Shown here one piece after another: positions 24,228 to 33,284 of a stretch of 52,460 nt of DNA (position 1 is its first letter; every line of letters begins with the position of its first letter). The stretch spans positions 1 through 52,460 of the forward strand of contig NZ_FMDN01000018.1 in the NCBI RefSeq assembly GCF_900090245.1, in the 5' to 3' direction. A program made the position numbers and the translations under genes. The DNA is from Micromonospora halophytica (GTDB lineage Bacteria; Actinomycetota; Actinomycetes; Mycobacteriales; Micromonosporaceae). The notes under the pieces are model-generated. The model searched no databases. It worked only from the letters and a program-made list of their open reading frames with translations, and had not been told where the DNA came from.

Positions 24228-25540
24228 CCACTCCCCGGCCGGAGACGCTGGCCAAGCTGACGCCGGTGCTGACCAAGCGCTGGCTGTCGCCGGACGCCTG
24301 GCGGATCGGCACCTACCAGAAGCTCGACGGCTACGCGGCGCTGCGCAAGGCCCTCAAGGCCCACCCGGACGACCTGATCCAGCTGATCAAGGACTCCGGC
24401 CTGCGCGGCCGGGGCGGCGCGGGCTTCCCGACCGGCCTGAAGTGGGGCTTCATCCCGCAGGGCGACGGCAAGCCGCACTACCTCGTGGTCAACGCCGACG
24501 AGGGCGAGCCGGGCACCTGCAAGGACCTGCCGCTGATGACGCACGACCCGCACTCGCTGGTCGAGGGCGTGATCATCGCGTCGTACGCGATCCGGGCCAA
24601 CCGTGCCTACATCTACATCCGGGGCGAGGCGGTGCACGCCGCGCGGCGGCTGCGGCACGCCGTCCAGGAGGCGTACGCCAAGGGCTACCTGGGCCGCAAC
24701 ATCCAGGGCAGCGGCTTCGACCTGGATCTGGTGGTGCACTCCGGCGCCGGGGCGTACATCTGCGGTGAGGAGACCGCGCTGCTGGACTCGCTGGAGGGCT
24801 TCCGGGGCCAGCCCCGGCTGCGCCCGCCGTTCCCGGCGACCCACGGCCTGTACGCCAGCCCGACCGTGGTCAACAACGTCGGCACCATCGCCAGCGTGCC
24901 GTACATCGTGCTGGGCGGCGCGGACTGGTGGAAGACCATGGGCACGGAGAAGTCCTCCGGCCCGATGATCTACTCGCTCTCCGGCCGGATCGCCAACCCG
25001 GGCCAGTTCGAGTGCTCGATGGGGATCACCCTGCGCGAGCTGATCGAGCTGGCCGGGGGGACGCAGCCCGGGCACAACCTGCGGTTCTGGACCCCGGGTG
25101 GCTCGTCGACGCCGCTGCTGACCGCCGAGCACCTGGACGTGCCGCTGGACTTCGATCAGGTGGCGGCGGCCGGCTCGATCCTGGGCACCACGGCCACCCA
25201 GATCTTCTCGGACCAGGACTGCCCGGTGTACGCGACCTACCGGTGGATGGAGTTCTACCACCACGAGTCGTGCGGCAAGTGCACCCCGTGCCGGGAGGGC
25301 AACTACTGGATGGTGCGGATCTACCGGCGGATCCTCGCCGGCCAGGGCACCCATGAGGACCTGGACACCCTGCTCGACACCTGCGACAACATCCTCGGCC
25401 GTGCGTTCTGCGGCCTGGGTGACGGTGCGACCAGCTCGGTGACCTCGTCGCTGAAGTACTTCAAGCAGGACTACCTCGACTACATCGAGGGACGTACCGC
25501 ACCCAGGTTGTCGGAGAAGACCTTGGTGGGTGCGCACTGA
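24224..25540 (+). CDS. nuoF: NADH-quinone oxidoreductase subunit F (NADH- and FMN-binding)
   Basis: The 438-residue subunit binds NADH and FMN and carries cluster N3. The NADH-site glycine motif GRGGAGFPTG starts at residue 62. The FMN-region block YICGEETALLDSLEG is at about 178-192, and the N3 ligands ESCGKCTPCREG at about 347-358 are followed by a cysteine in GRAFCGLGD. GTG overlaps nuoE. Repeat copy R3 begins at the last base of its stop codon. Confidence 0.96.
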   Translation: MTTPRPETLAKLTPVLTKRWLSPDAWRIGTYQKLDGYAALRKALKAHPDDLIQLIKDSGLRGRGGAGFPTGLKWGFIPQGDGKPHYLVVNADEGEPGTCKDLPLMTHDPHSLVEGVIIASYAIRANRAYIYIRGEAVHAARRLRHAVQEAYAKGYLGRNIQGSGFDLDLVVHSGAGAYICGEETALLDSLEGFRGQPRLRPPFPATHGLYASPTVVNNVGTIASVPYIVLGGADWWKTMGTEKSSGPMIYSLSGRIANPGQFECSMGITLRELIELAGGTQPGHNLRFWTPGGSSTPLLTAEHLDVPLDFDQVAAAGSILGTTATQIFSDQDCPVYATYRWMEFYHHESCGKCTPCREGNYWMVRIYRRILAGQGTHEDLDTLLDTCDNILGRAFCGLGDGATSSVTSSLKYFKQDYLDYIEGRTAPRLSEKTLVGAH

Positions 25541-25595
25541 TGAGCGCGAGGAACGAGCTTGCGAGTCCCGCAGTCGCGAATGGAAGGCGACTCTG
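25540..25595 (+). repeat. Intergenic repeat copy R3 (nuoF-nuoG)
   Basis: It begins ATGAGCGCGAGGAACGAGC at the nuoF stop, continues GCGAGTCCCGCAGTCGCGAA and ends GGAAGGCGACTCTG, one base short of identity with the end of R2. The GGAAGG serves nuoG. In the nuoG frame this copy is open, which could mislead gene callers into an early start at 25530. Confidence 0.85.
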
Positions 25596-28112
25596 ATGAC
25601 CGACGTAGCCAAGCCGGCCGAGACCGTCACCCTCACCATCGACGGCGTCGAGGTCACCGCCCCCAAGGGGGCGCTGCTGATCCGGGTCGCCGAGCAGTTG
25701 GGGACCGAGATCCCCCGGTTCTGCGACCACCCGCTGCTGGCCCCGGCCGGCGCCTGCCGCCAGTGCCTGGTCGAGGTGGAGGGGCAGCGCAAGCCGGTCG
25801 CCTCCTGCACCCAGACCGTCGCCGACGGCATGGTGGTGCGTACCCAGCTCACCTCCCCGGTCGCCAAGAAGGCGCAGGAGGGGATCATGGAGCTGCTGCT
25901 GGTCAACCACCCGCTCGACTGCCCGATGTGTGACAAGGGCGGCGAGTGCCCGCTGCAGAACCAGGCCATGTCCACCGGCCGCACCGACTCGCGCTTCCAC
26001 GAGCACAAGCGGGAGTACGAGAAGCCGATGTCGATCAGCACCCAGGTGCTGCTCGACCGTGAGCGTTGCGTGCTCTGCCAGCGCTGCACCCGGTTCTCCG
26101 AGGAGATCGCCGGCGACAAGTTCATCGACCTGATGGGCCGGTCGTCCGCCGAGGAGATCAACATCTACCGGGACGACGCGTACGGCGCGGAGCCCGGGGA
26201 CGACAGCGGTGACGTGCCGTTCAACTCGTACTTCTCCGGCAACACGGTGCAGATCTGCCCGGTGGGCGCGCTGACCGGCACGCAGTACCGGTTCCGGGCC
26301 CGCCCCTTCGACCTGGTCTCCACCCCCAGCGTCTGCGAGCACTGCTCGGCCGGCTGCGCCCAGCGCACCGACTGGCGGCGGGGCAAGGTGCTGCGCCGGC
26401 TGGCCGGCGACGACCCGCAGGTCAACGAGGAGTGGAACTGCGACAAGGGGCGGTGGGGCTTCCAGTACACCCGCGCCTTCGACCGGCTCACCACCCCGCT
26501 GGTCCGCGACGAGCACAGCGGTGAGCTGCGCGAGGCGTCCTGGAGCGAGGCGCTGACCCGGGCCGCCGAGGGCCTGCGCGCCGCCCGGGACGGCGGGCAG
26601 GGCACCGCGGTGCTGACCGGCGGCCGGCTCACCGTCGAGGACGCCTACGCGTACGCGAAGTTCGCCCGGGTCGCCCTGCACACCAACGACATCGACTTCC
26701 GGGCCCGGCCGGTCTCCCGCGAGGAGGCCGACTTCCTGGCCAGCACCGTCGCCGGGGTCACCGACGTGACGTACGCCGACGTGGAGAAGGCGTCCACGGT
26801 GGTGCTGGTCGGCCTGGAGCCGGAGGAGGAGTGCCCGATCCTCTTCCTGCGGCTGCGCAAGGCGTACCTGAAGAAGAAGCTGAAGGTCTACGCGATCGCC
26901 CCGTTCGCCACCCGGGGCCTGGAGAAGCTCGGCGCCAAGTTGGCCCGGGTGGTGCCGGGCGAGGAGGCGAGCGTGCTCGCCGAGCACGACACGGTGGCCG
27001 AGGCGCTCGGCGCCGAGGGCGCGATCCTCTTCGTCGGCGAGCGGCTGGCCGGCGTGCCGGGTGGCCTCTCCGCCGCCGCGGACGTCGCCCGGCGTACCGG
27101 TGCGAAGCTGGCCTGGGTGCCGCGGCGTGCCGGTGACCGCGGCGCGGTCGACGCGGGCTGCCTGCCCAACCTGCTCCCCGGCGGGCGTCTGGTCACCGAG
27201 CCGGCCGCCCGCGCCGAGCTCGGTGAGGCCTGGGACATCCCGGCCGGGGTGATCCCCAGCCAGGCCGGTCGGGACACCGACCAGATCGTCGCCGCGGCGG
27301 CCAACGGCCGGCTCGGCGCCCTGGTGGTGGCCGGCGTGGACCCCGCAGACCTGGCCGACCCGCGCCTGGCCGAGCAGGCCCTGGACGCGGTGCCGTTCCT
27401 GGTCAGCCTGGAGCTGCGCAACTCGGCGGTGGCCCGCCGGGCGGACGTGGTCTTCCCGGTCGCCCCGGTGGTCGAGAAGGCCGGCAGCTTCCTGGACTGG
27501 GAGGGCCGGCTGCGCACCTTCGAGGAGGTGCTGCACACCGGGGCGATGACCGACGGCCGGGTGCTGGACGCGCTCGCCGCGCAGCTCGACGTCCGGCTCG
27601 GCACCGGTGACGTGCCGAGCGTCCGCCGCGAGCTGGGCGGACTGCCGCAGACCCGGATGGCTCCCCCGGCAGCCCCGACGGTCGAGCCGGCCGCCGTCCG
27701 AGAGCTCGGGCCCGGGGAGGCCGTGCTGGCCACCTGGCACCAGCTCATCGACCTGGGCAGCCTCACCGACGGCGACGAGCACCTCGCCGGCACCGCCCGC
27801 CCGCCGGTGGTCCGGCTGGGCAAGGGCACCGCCGAGGCGATCGGCGTCGCCGACGGCGACCCGGTGACGGTGGGCACCGACCGTGGCGCGGTGACCCTGC
27901 CCGCCGCGGTCACCGAGATGCCGGACGGCGTCGTCTGGCTGCCGACCAACTCTCCCGGCTCGACCGTGCGGCGCAGCCTCGGCGCGACGTCCGGCGCGGT
28001 CGTACGGCTCTCCGTCCCCACCCCGACCGGCGCGAGCGTCCCGGCCGGGCGGGTCGCGGCGGACGAGGCCGGCCGTCCGGGTCCGCTCCTCAACTCCGGC
28101 GGTGTCCAGTGA
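25596..28112 (+). CDS. nuoG: NADH-quinone oxidoreductase subunit G
   Basis: This 838-residue iron-sulfur subunit has an N-terminal ferredoxin domain (CDHPLLAPAGACRQC), the ligands of the N4/N5 region (CPMCDKGGECPLQNQ, CVLCQRCTRF) and a further CEHCSAGC ... NCDKGRW set typical of the N7-bearing type. A long molybdopterin-oxidoreductase-like domain follows, which has lost its cofactor in this family. ATG 25596 follows the GGAAGG of repeat R3. Starting at 25530 would add 22 residues encoded by the repeat and is rejected. Confidence 0.95.
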   Translation: MTDVAKPAETVTLTIDGVEVTAPKGALLIRVAEQLGTEIPRFCDHPLLAPAGACRQCLVEVEGQRKPVASCTQTVADGMVVRTQLTSPVAKKAQEGIMELLLVNHPLDCPMCDKGGECPLQNQAMSTGRTDSRFHEHKREYEKPMSISTQVLLDRERCVLCQRCTRFSEEIAGDKFIDLMGRSSAEEINIYRDDAYGAEPGDDSGDVPFNSYFSGNTVQICPVGALTGTQYRFRARPFDLVSTPSVCEHCSAGCAQRTDWRRGKVLRRLAGDDPQVNEEWNCDKGRWGFQYTRAFDRLTTPLVRDEHSGELREASWSEALTRAAEGLRAARDGGQGTAVLTGGRLTVEDAYAYAKFARVALHTNDIDFRARPVSREEADFLASTVAGVTDVTYADVEKASTVVLVGLEPEEECPILFLRLRKAYLKKKLKVYAIAPFATRGLEKLGAKLARVVPGEEASVLAEHDTVAEALGAEGAILFVGERLAGVPGGLSAAADVARRTGAKLAWVPRRAGDRGAVDAGCLPNLLPGGRLVTEPAARAELGEAWDIPAGVIPSQAGRDTDQIVAAAANGRLGALVVAGVDPADLADPRLAEQALDAVPFLVSLELRNSAVARRADVVFPVAPVVEKAGSFLDWEGRLRTFEEVLHTGAMTDGRVLDALAAQLDVRLGTGDVPSVRRELGGLPQTRMAPPAAPTVEPAAVRELGPGEAVLATWHQLIDLGSLTDGDEHLAGTARPPVVRLGKGTAEAIGVADGDPVTVGTDRGAVTLPAAVTEMPDGVVWLPTNSPGSTVRRSLGATSGAVVRLSVPTPTGASVPAGRVAADEAGRPGPLLNSGGVQ

Positions 28113-28173
28113 GCGCGAGGAGTGAACGAGCGAAGCGAGTGAGCCCCGCAGTCGCGAACGAAAGGTGGGCACC
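28109..28173 (+). repeat. Intergenic repeat copy R4 (nuoG-nuoH)
   Basis: This longer variant starts in the nuoG stop with GTGAGCGCGAGGAGTGA. It adds ACGAGCGAAGCGAGTGA, continues GCCCCGCAGTCGCGAAC and ends GAAAGGTGGGCACC. The AAAGGTGG is the ribosome binding site of nuoH. Confidence 0.85.
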
Positions 28174-29526
28174 GTGACCGTCCTCCTCGCGCAGGACCCG
28201 ACGCTGGCCGACTTCGGCAAGGACCCGTGGTGGCTGGTCCTCGGCAAGATCGTCTTCGCCTTCGCCTTCGGTCTGCTCGCCACGCTGCTCGGCGTCTGGT
28301 TCGAGCGGCGGGTCGTCGGCCGCATGGCGGTCCGGCCCGGCCCGAACCAGGTCGGACCGTTCGGCCTGCTGCAGACCCTCGCCGACGGCCTGAAGATGGC
28401 CTTCAAGGAGGACATCCTTCCGAAGTCCGCCGACAAGGTCGTCTACTTCTTCGCACCGGTCATCTCGGTGGTCTGCGCGGTCACCGCCCTGTCGGTGATC
28501 CCGTTCGGCCCGATGGTCAGCATCTTCGGCCACCGGACGCCGTTGCAGGTCACCGACGTGTCGGTGGCGGTGCTGGTGCTGCTGGCCTGCTCCTCGCTGG
28601 CCGTCTACGGCATCGTGCTCGGCGGGTGGGCCTCCGGCTCGACGTACCCGCTGCTCGGTGGCCTGCGCTCAAGCGCCCAGATGATCTCGTACGAGGTCGC
28701 GATGGGGCTGAGCATCGTGGCGGTCTTCATGACCGCCGGCACGATGTCCACCAGCGGTATCGTCGCCGCCCAGGCCAACGGCACCCAGCTCAGCATCGGG
28801 GGCTTCGAGTTCCCGGCCCCCGGCTGGTACGCGATCCTGCTGCTGCCCAGCTTCATCATCTTCTTCATCGCCACCGTCGGTGAGACCAACCGGGCGCCGT
28901 TCGACCTGCCCGAGGCGGAGTCCGAGCTGGTCGCGGGCTTCATGACCGAGTACAGCTCGCTGAAGTTCGCGCTCTTCATGCTCTCCGAGTACGTCGCGAT
29001 GGTGACCATGTCCGCGGTCACCACGACGCTCTTCCTCGGCGGCTGGCGGGCCCCGGCCCCGATCACCACCATCTGGGCGGGCGCCAACTCCGGTTGGTGG
29101 CCGATGCTCTGGTTCTTCGGCAAGGTGCTGATCCTGGTCTTCGTCTTCGTCTGGCTCCGGGGCACCCTGCCCCGGCTCCGGTACGACCAGTTCATGCGCT
29201 TCGGCTGGAAGGTCCTCCTCCCGATCAACCTGGTCTGGATCCTGGTCCTGGCCGGCCTGCGGTCGATCGAGGACTGGCAGTCGCGGGACCGGCTGCTCGC
29301 CACCGCCATCGGCGCGGGCGTGCTGCTGCTGATCACGCTGCTGTGGCCGAGCCGCAAGGCGACGCCGAAGCCGTCCGTTCAGGAACAGGTCAACAGTCGG
29401 CCGCACGGCAGCTTCCCGCTGCCCCCGATGGACCTTCAGGTACCACCGAGCCCGCGCACCAAGCGCGTGGTCGCCGAGCGGGAGCCGGCCAACATCGCCG
29501 CCGGCTCGGACTCCAGGGAGGTGTGA
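28174..29526 (+). CDS. nuoH: NADH-quinone oxidoreductase subunit H
   Basis: The 450-residue membrane subunit has about nine transmembrane helices. It joins the peripheral arm to the membrane arm and forms part of the quinone tunnel. Visible family blocks are RMAVRPGPNQVGPFGLLQTL, then the loop GETNRAPFDLPEAESELVAG with its conserved acidic residues. The C-terminal 60 residues are polar and extend beyond the usual end. GTG 28174 follows AAAGGTGG in repeat R4. Confidence 0.96.
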   Translation: MTVLLAQDPTLADFGKDPWWLVLGKIVFAFAFGLLATLLGVWFERRVVGRMAVRPGPNQVGPFGLLQTLADGLKMAFKEDILPKSADKVVYFFAPVISVVCAVTALSVIPFGPMVSIFGHRTPLQVTDVSVAVLVLLACSSLAVYGIVLGGWASGSTYPLLGGLRSSAQMISYEVAMGLSIVAVFMTAGTMSTSGIVAAQANGTQLSIGGFEFPAPGWYAILLLPSFIIFFIATVGETNRAPFDLPEAESELVAGFMTEYSSLKFALFMLSEYVAMVTMSAVTTTLFLGGWRAPAPITTIWAGANSGWWPMLWFFGKVLILVFVFVWLRGTLPRLRYDQFMRFGWKVLLPINLVWILVLAGLRSIEDWQSRDRLLATAIGAGVLLLITLLWPSRKATPKPSVQEQVNSRPHGSFPLPPMDLQVPPSPRTKRVVAEREPANIAAGSDSREV

Positions 29527-29527
29527 C

Positions 29528-30169
29528 GTGGGCGCGATCACCGGAACGTTCAAGGGCTTCGGGGTCACCTTCTCGCACATGTTCAAGAAGGTCGTCACCA
29601 CCGACTACCCGTTCAAGCCGCCGGTCTCGGCGCCGCGCTACCACGGCCGGCACATCCTGAACCGGCACCCGGACGGCCTGGAGAAGTGCATCGGCTGCGA
29701 GCTGTGCGCCTGGGCCTGCCCGGCGGACGCGATCTACGTCGAGGGTGGCGACAACACCGACGAGCAGCGCTTCTCGCCGGGTGAGCGGTACGCCAGCGTC
29801 TACCAGATCAACTACGCCCGGTGCATCTTCTGCGGGCTCTGCATCGAGGCCTGCCCGACCCGTTCGCTCACCATGAGCAACGAGTACGAGCTGGCCCGGG
29901 ACAACCGGCAGGACCTGATCTTCACCAAGGAGCAGCTGCTCGCGCCGCTGCTGCCGGGGATGGAGCAACCGCCGCACCCGATGCGGCTGGGTGACAGCGA
30001 GAAGGACTACTACGTCGGCGCGCTGACCAACCCGGGCACCTCGGCCGGTGCCGAGCACTCGGCCAACAACCCGGGCCGTTACCAGCTCGAGGAGCACCCC
30101 GGGGTGACCTTCCCCGGTGCCGAGCAGCACGCCCAGCGGGCCGAGGCTGGCAAGGGAGCAGGAGCATGA
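29528..30169 (+). CDS. nuoI: NADH-quinone oxidoreductase subunit I
   Basis: The 213-residue subunit has two 4Fe-4S ferredoxin motifs, CIGCELCAWACP (about 53-64) and CIFCGLCIEACP (about 99-110), which hold clusters N6a and N6b. A Gly/Ala-rich tail of about 50 residues follows the core. GTG is used as start, one base after the nuoH stop, with GGGAGG just upstream. The stop overlaps nuoJ by ATGA. Confidence 0.96.
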   Translation: MGAITGTFKGFGVTFSHMFKKVVTTDYPFKPPVSAPRYHGRHILNRHPDGLEKCIGCELCAWACPADAIYVEGGDNTDEQRFSPGERYASVYQINYARCIFCGLCIEACPTRSLTMSNEYELARDNRQDLIFTKEQLLAPLLPGMEQPPHPMRLGDSEKDYYVGALTNPGTSAGAEHSANNPGRYQLEEHPGVTFPGAEQHAQRAEAGKGAGA

Positions 30170-30936
30170 CCACGCAGACGGTGCTCGCGGCGGCGGGCGG
30201 GGTCTCCGGGGGTGAGCAGGTCACCTTCTGGATCCTCGCCCCGCTGGCGCTGATCGGCGCGATCGGCATGGTCCTGGCCCGCAACGCGGTGCACTCCGCC
30301 CTCTGGCTGGTGCTGACCATGCTCTGCCTGGGCGTGTTCTACGTGCTCCAGGCGGGCCCGTTCATCGGCATGGTGCAGATCATCGTCTACACCGGCGCGA
30401 TCATGATGCTCTTCCTCTTCGTGCTGATGCTGGTCGGCCGGGACGCCTCGGACTCGCTCATCGAGACGCTGCGCGGCCAGCGGGTCGCGGCGATCGTGCT
30501 GGCCCTCGGCTTCGCCGGCCTGGTCGGCACCGGCCTGTACCGCGCCCTCGACGGGGTCACCGCGGCCGGGCTCGACCAGCCGAACGCCGAGGGCAACGTG
30601 CAGGGCATCGCCCGGCTGCTCTTCACCAAGTACGTCTTCGCCTTCGAGCTGACCTCGGCGCTGCTGATCACGGCGGCCGTCGGCGCGATGGTGCTGGCGC
30701 ACGTGGAGCGGCGCAAGGAGGACCGGATGGACCAGGTCGCCACCATGAAGGCCCGGTTCCGTCCCGGCAACTACCCGGGCCCGAAGCCCGGCCCGGGTGT
30801 CTTCGCCACCTCGTCCTCCGTGGCCACCCCGGCCCGGCTGCCCGACGGCCGGCTCACCGACCGCAGCATCCCGGAGATCCTGCCGGTGCGGGAGCTGACC
30901 GCCGAGGAGACCACGCTGAAGGGGACGGACAAGTGA
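30166..30936 (+). CDS. nuoJ: NADH-quinone oxidoreductase subunit J
   Basis: The 256-residue membrane subunit has five transmembrane helices between about residues 20 and 185, including the block VQIIVYTGAIMMLFLFVLML, whose unwound helix takes part in proton coupling. A cytoplasmic tail of about 70 residues follows. The start overlaps nuoI, and the stop overlaps the nuoK start region. Confidence 0.95.
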   Translation: MTTQTVLAAAGGVSGGEQVTFWILAPLALIGAIGMVLARNAVHSALWLVLTMLCLGVFYVLQAGPFIGMVQIIVYTGAIMMLFLFVLMLVGRDASDSLIETLRGQRVAAIVLALGFAGLVGTGLYRALDGVTAAGLDQPNAEGNVQGIARLLFTKYVFAFELTSALLITAAVGAMVLAHVERRKEDRMDQVATMKARFRPGNYPGPKPGPGVFATSSSVATPARLPDGRLTDRSIPEILPVRELTAEETTLKGTDK

Positions 30937-31253
30937 TGGGCGAGTTCTTCTCGGTCGAGCCGAACTACTACCTGGTCCTCGCGGCGGTGCTCTTCACCAT
31001 CGGCGCCGTCGGGGTGCTGGTCCGGCGCAACGCGATCGTGCTGTTCATGTGCGTCGAGCTGATGCTCAACGCGGCGAACCTGACGCTGGTCACCTTCAGC
31101 CGGATCAACGGTGACCTCAACGGCCAGATCATGGCGTTCTTCGTGATGGTGGTGGCGGCGGCCGAGGTCGTGGTCGGGCTCGCGATCATCATGTCGATCT
31201 TCCGGACTCGGCGCTCCGCGAGCGTCGACGACGCCAACCTGCTGAAGTACTGA
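30933..31253 (+). CDS. nuoK: NADH-quinone oxidoreductase subunit K
   Basis: The 106-residue subunit has three transmembrane helices and conserved glutamates in the membrane (in FMCVELMLNAANLTLV and AAAEVVVGLAI), part of the proton-coupling chain. Either GTG 30933 or ATG 30936 may be the start, as both overlap the nuoJ stop. The GTG gives one extra residue. Confidence 0.95.
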   Translation: MMGEFFSVEPNYYLVLAAVLFTIGAVGVLVRRNAIVLFMCVELMLNAANLTLVTFSRINGDLNGQIMAFFVMVVAAAEVVVGLAIIMSIFRTRRSASVDDANLLKY

Positions 31254-31264
31254 GGGGCCCTGCG

Positions 31265-33223
31265 GTGGATGAGATCCTGACGTACGCCCAGGCCGAGCCG
31301 GCCGGCACCGTCGCCTACGCGGAAGCTGGGGGTCTGCTGAGCAGCGTCTGGCTGCTGGTGGCGATCCCGCTGGTCAGCGCGGCGATCCTGCTGCTGCTCG
31401 GGCGGCGGGCCGACCGCTGGGGGCACTGGCTCGGCGTGGCCGCCATCGGCGCCGCGTTCGTGCTCGGGCTGAGCTACTTCTTCCAGCTCCGCGGCCTGGA
31501 GAACAAGTCCGTCGAGCTGAGCCTCTGGGACTTCATCACGGTCGGCGACCTGCGGGTGGACTTCGGTCTGCTCTTCGACCCGCTGGCCGCGGTCTTCGTC
31601 CTGCTGATCACCGGGGTGGGTTTCCTGATCCACCTCTACGCGGTCGAGTACATGGCGCACGACGAGGGCCGGCGACGGTTCTTCGCCTACTTCAACCTTT
31701 TCGTCGCCGCGATGCTGCTGCTGGTGCTCGGCAACAACTACGTGATGCTCTACTTCGGCTGGGAGGGCGTCGGTCTGGCGTCGTACCTGCTGATCTCCTT
31801 CTGGTACGGGCGGCCGAGCGCGGCCACCGCCGGCAAGAAGGCGTTCCTGATGAACCGGGTCGGCGACGCCGGCCTGGCGATCGGCATCTTCATCATGTTC
31901 GCCACCCTCGGCACCACCCAGTACGACGAGGTCTTCAACGGCGTCGGCGCGCTGGCCGGCGGCACCGTGCTGGTGCTGGGCCTGCTCCTGCTGCTCGGCG
32001 CGGCCGGCAAGTCCGGCCAGTTCCCGCTGCAGGCCTGGCTGCCGGACGCGATGGAGGGCCCGACCCCGGTGTCGGCGCTCATCCACGCCGCCACCATGGT
32101 GACCGCGGGCGTCTACCTGATCGCCCGCTCCAACCCGGTCTTCTCGGCCAACTCCACCCTCCAGCTCGTCGTGGTCAGCGTCGGCGCGATCACCCTGCTG
32201 ATGGGCTGCCTCATCGGTGCGGCCAAGGACGACATCAAGCGGGTGCTGGCCTGGTCGACGGTGAGCCAGATCGGCTACATGTTCCTCGGCGTCGGCCTGG
32301 GCGGCGCGGCGTACGCGCTGGCGATCGTGCACCTGCTGGCGCACGGCTTCTTCAAGGCCAACATGTTCCTCGGGGCCGGCTCGGTCATGCACGGCATGAA
32401 CGACCAGGTGGACATCCGCCGCTTCGGCGGGCTGTCGAAGTACATGAAGGTCACCTGGATCACCTTCATGATGGGCTGGCTCGCCATCATCGGCATGTTC
32501 CCCTTCTCCGGCTTCTTCTCCAAGGAGCCGATCATCGTGGCGGCGTTCGAGCGGGAGGGCTGGACGGCCTGGCTGTTCGGCGGCGCGGCGCTGCTCGGCG
32601 CGGGGCTGACCGCCTTCTACATGACCCGGCTCTTCGTGCTCACCTTCCACGGCCCGAAGCGCTGGACCGAGGACATCGAGCACCCGCACGAGTCGCCGAA
32701 GCTGATGACGATCCCGCTGATCCTGCTGGCGATCGGCTCGGTGGGCGCCGGCTTCCTGCTGGCCACCTCCGTGCCGGACTGGCTGACCGCCACCGCCGGG
32801 CTCGGCGCGCAGGAGGAGGGGCACGAGGCGGTCCTGTCGCACACCGTCATCACCGTGCTCTCGCTGCTGGTCACGGTGCTCGGCGCCGGGCTCGCCTGGA
32901 TGCTGTTCCGCAACGGCACGGCCACCGCGCCGCAGCCGGCGGGCGTGCTGGTCACCGCCGCCCGGCGCAACCTCTACACCGACGCCTTCAACGAGGCGGT
33001 CTTCGAGAAGCCGGGCATCTTCCTCACCCGGGCGCTGGTCTTCATCGACAACCGGGGCGTCGACGGTCTGGTCAACGGCCTGGCCGCGGCGGTGGGCGGC
33101 GGCTCCGGCCGACTCCGGCGGCTGCAGACCGGCTTCGTCCGGTCGTACGCGACGTCCATCCTCACCGGCGCGCTGCTCGTGGTGGCCGCGTTCCTGGCCG
33201 TCCAGGCGGGGTGGTTGGCGTGA
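31265..33223 (+). CDS. nuoL: NADH-quinone oxidoreductase subunit L (antiporter-like)
   Basis: The 652-residue antiporter-like subunit has about 15 transmembrane helices. The conserved blocks YFGWEGVGLASYLLISFWY, then GKSGQFPLQAWLPDAMEGPT and the His-containing LLAHGFFKANMFLGAGS are present. NuoL sits at the far end of the membrane arm and is thought to pump one proton. GTG 31265 follows the nuoK stop by 11 bases. Confidence 0.96.
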   Translation: MDEILTYAQAEPAGTVAYAEAGGLLSSVWLLVAIPLVSAAILLLLGRRADRWGHWLGVAAIGAAFVLGLSYFFQLRGLENKSVELSLWDFITVGDLRVDFGLLFDPLAAVFVLLITGVGFLIHLYAVEYMAHDEGRRRFFAYFNLFVAAMLLLVLGNNYVMLYFGWEGVGLASYLLISFWYGRPSAATAGKKAFLMNRVGDAGLAIGIFIMFATLGTTQYDEVFNGVGALAGGTVLVLGLLLLLGAAGKSGQFPLQAWLPDAMEGPTPVSALIHAATMVTAGVYLIARSNPVFSANSTLQLVVVSVGAITLLMGCLIGAAKDDIKRVLAWSTVSQIGYMFLGVGLGGAAYALAIVHLLAHGFFKANMFLGAGSVMHGMNDQVDIRRFGGLSKYMKVTWITFMMGWLAIIGMFPFSGFFSKEPIIVAAFEREGWTAWLFGGAALLGAGLTAFYMTRLFVLTFHGPKRWTEDIEHPHESPKLMTIPLILLAIGSVGAGFLLATSVPDWLTATAGLGAQEEGHEAVLSHTVITVLSLLVTVLGAGLAWMLFRNGTATAPQPAGVLVTAARRNLYTDAFNEAVFEKPGIFLTRALVFIDNRGVDGLVNGLAAAVGGGSGRLRRLQTGFVRSYATSILTGALLVVAAFLAVQAGWLA

Positions 33224-33284
33224 TCGACCTTCAGGCGGCCGTCGCCGGCGGACCGCGCAGTGACGACGGAGGTAAGGCCGCATA

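Noticed and set aside
25530..25595. Earlier start for nuoG
   Set aside because: The extra 22 codons are the intergenic repeat R3 read in frame; the ATG at 25596 has the conserved N-terminus and a ribosome binding site as in the other repeat junctions.
23477..28436. Two long reverse-strand open frames opposite nuoE-nuoH
   Set aside because: Both run antisense to well-identified complex I genes. They are Arg/Gly/Val-rich and start in unrelated sequence.
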